Source of the DNA: an uncultured Flavobacteriaceae bacterium
Lineage (GTDB): Bacteria > Bacteroidota > Bacteroidia > Flavobacteriales > Flavobacteriaceae
Length of the DNA stretch: 64,000 nucleotides
Direction: 5' to 3'
Assembly: GCA_947501845.1 (NCBI GenBank)
Contig: CANMXP010000002.1
Span: 248,001 to 312,000 of the forward strand
Numbering within the stretch: the stretch's first letter is position 1; each line of letters opens with the position of its first letter. Under the pieces are notes generated by a model. It was not told where the DNA came from. It searched no databases and saw only the letters and a program-made list of their open reading frames with translations. Shown here piece by piece: positions 63,767 through 64,000 of the stretch. Position numbers and translations under genes: made by a program.

Positions 63767-63839
63767 TTGGCCTACTAGGGCTCGAACCTAGACTCTTCTG
63801 GACCAAAACCAGACGTGTTGCCAGTTACACCATAGGCCA
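63767..63839 (-). tRNA. trnQ-TTG: tRNA-Gln (anticodon TTG)
   Basis: The minus strand folds as a full cloverleaf. The acceptor stem is TGGCCTA with TAGGCCA, and the anticodon stem TCTGG/CCAGA encloses TTTTGGT with anticodon TTG. The T-loop arm contains GGTTCGAGCCC, and A is the discriminator. The 3' CCA is not encoded. A canonical promoter precedes it and a strong terminator follows, so it is a single-gene transcript. Confidence 0.95.
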
Positions 63840-63856
63840 TTGTGTAATTGAGGCTG

Positions 63857-63887
63857 CAAATTTAGCACAAAGTTTTATTTGTACAAG
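63857..63887 (-). promoter_or_regulatory. Promoter of tRNA-Gln
   Basis: CTTG (63884-63887) and TAAATTTG (63857-63864) on the minus strand are separated by exactly 19 bp, matching the Bacteroidota sigma consensus. The -7 box ends 18 bp before the mature tRNA 5' end. Confidence 0.7.
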
Positions 63888-63954
63888 TATTTTTTTAAAA
63901 TAATTTCGAATACTTAACGTTTATTTAAAAACATCTGGAATATCATCAATTCAT

Positions 63955-64000
63955 TTATTTATTATTTTTCAAGCCTAGCTCAATGCCCTTTGTTTTATTA
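63955..64000 (-). CDS. Possible C-terminal end of a gene cut by the right edge
   Basis: An open frame enters from the right edge and ends at TAA (63955-63957) after 14 visible codons, the last being KGIELGLKNNK. It is too short to identify, and the other minus-strand frames are closed sooner. It may equally be non-coding. Confidence 0.25.
   Translation of the reverse strand, partial: NKTKGIELGLKNNK

Overview
The window looks like chromosomal DNA of a marine-type member of the Flavobacteriaceae (Bacteroidota). The base composition is AT-rich. Several secreted proteins end in type IX secretion (T9SS) sorting domains. There is a SprB-like/PorP-SprF/OmpA cassette, a complete alternative complex III operon joined to cytochrome c oxidase genes, and promoters of the Bacteroidota type (TTG/TTTG - 19 bp - TAnnTTTG). 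I cannot name the species from sequence alone.

Layout, left to right. (1) 0-3.8 kb, minus strand: queG (cut by the window edge), a frameshifted GIY-YIG endonuclease, a cytochrome P450 and ruvB, separated by copies of a short REP-like repeat. (2) 3.9-16.2 kb: surface proteins. These are a 1499-residue Calx-beta/Fn3-like T9SS cargo, then an apparent operon of a 1565-residue SprB-like protein, a PorP/SprF protein and an OmpA-type periplasmic protein. (3) 16.5-28.0 kb: the respiratory operon actABCDEF-coxB-coxA. (4) 28.1-29.0 kb: a small SPOR-like protein facing a secreted tail-collar protein. (5) 29.1-37.7 kb: a cluster best known from Planctomycetes (DUF1549/DUF1553 cytochrome, DUF1501 protein, six-bladed propeller, cytochrome-LRR membrane protein), with a divergent membrane-anchored winged-helix regulator. 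(6) 37.9-42.4 kb: rimP-nusA-infB behind a terminator-like leader hairpin. (7) 42.5-49.5 kb: tandem UspA, a phytase-like/choice-of-anchor I T9SS protein, a TPR-LytTR regulator and a secreted protein of unknown role. (8) 49.9-63.2 kb: one tight minus-strand operon of four paralogous fibre-like secreted proteins, a mini T9SS-tagged protein with one YD-like motif, a 2163-residue SpvB/FG-GAP/RHS protein with a likely nuclease tip, and two small downstream genes that may be immunity genes. (9) tRNA-Gln(TTG) with promoter and terminator at the right end, plus a stray copy of its 3' end.

How the parts fit. The act-cox operon encodes a quinol-to-oxygen electron chain. The T9SS substrates and the PorP/SprF cassette suggest a cell-surface adhesion or gliding-related function, although no core T9SS motor genes are in the window. 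The most interesting unit is the 49.9-63.2 kb operon, which resembles a polymorphic toxin locus whose delivery components are linked to T9SS rather than to a type VI system. The Planctomycete-like cluster with its own transmembrane regulator is the second candidate for an uncharacterised system. All function calls rest on motif recognition by eye; no database search was run.
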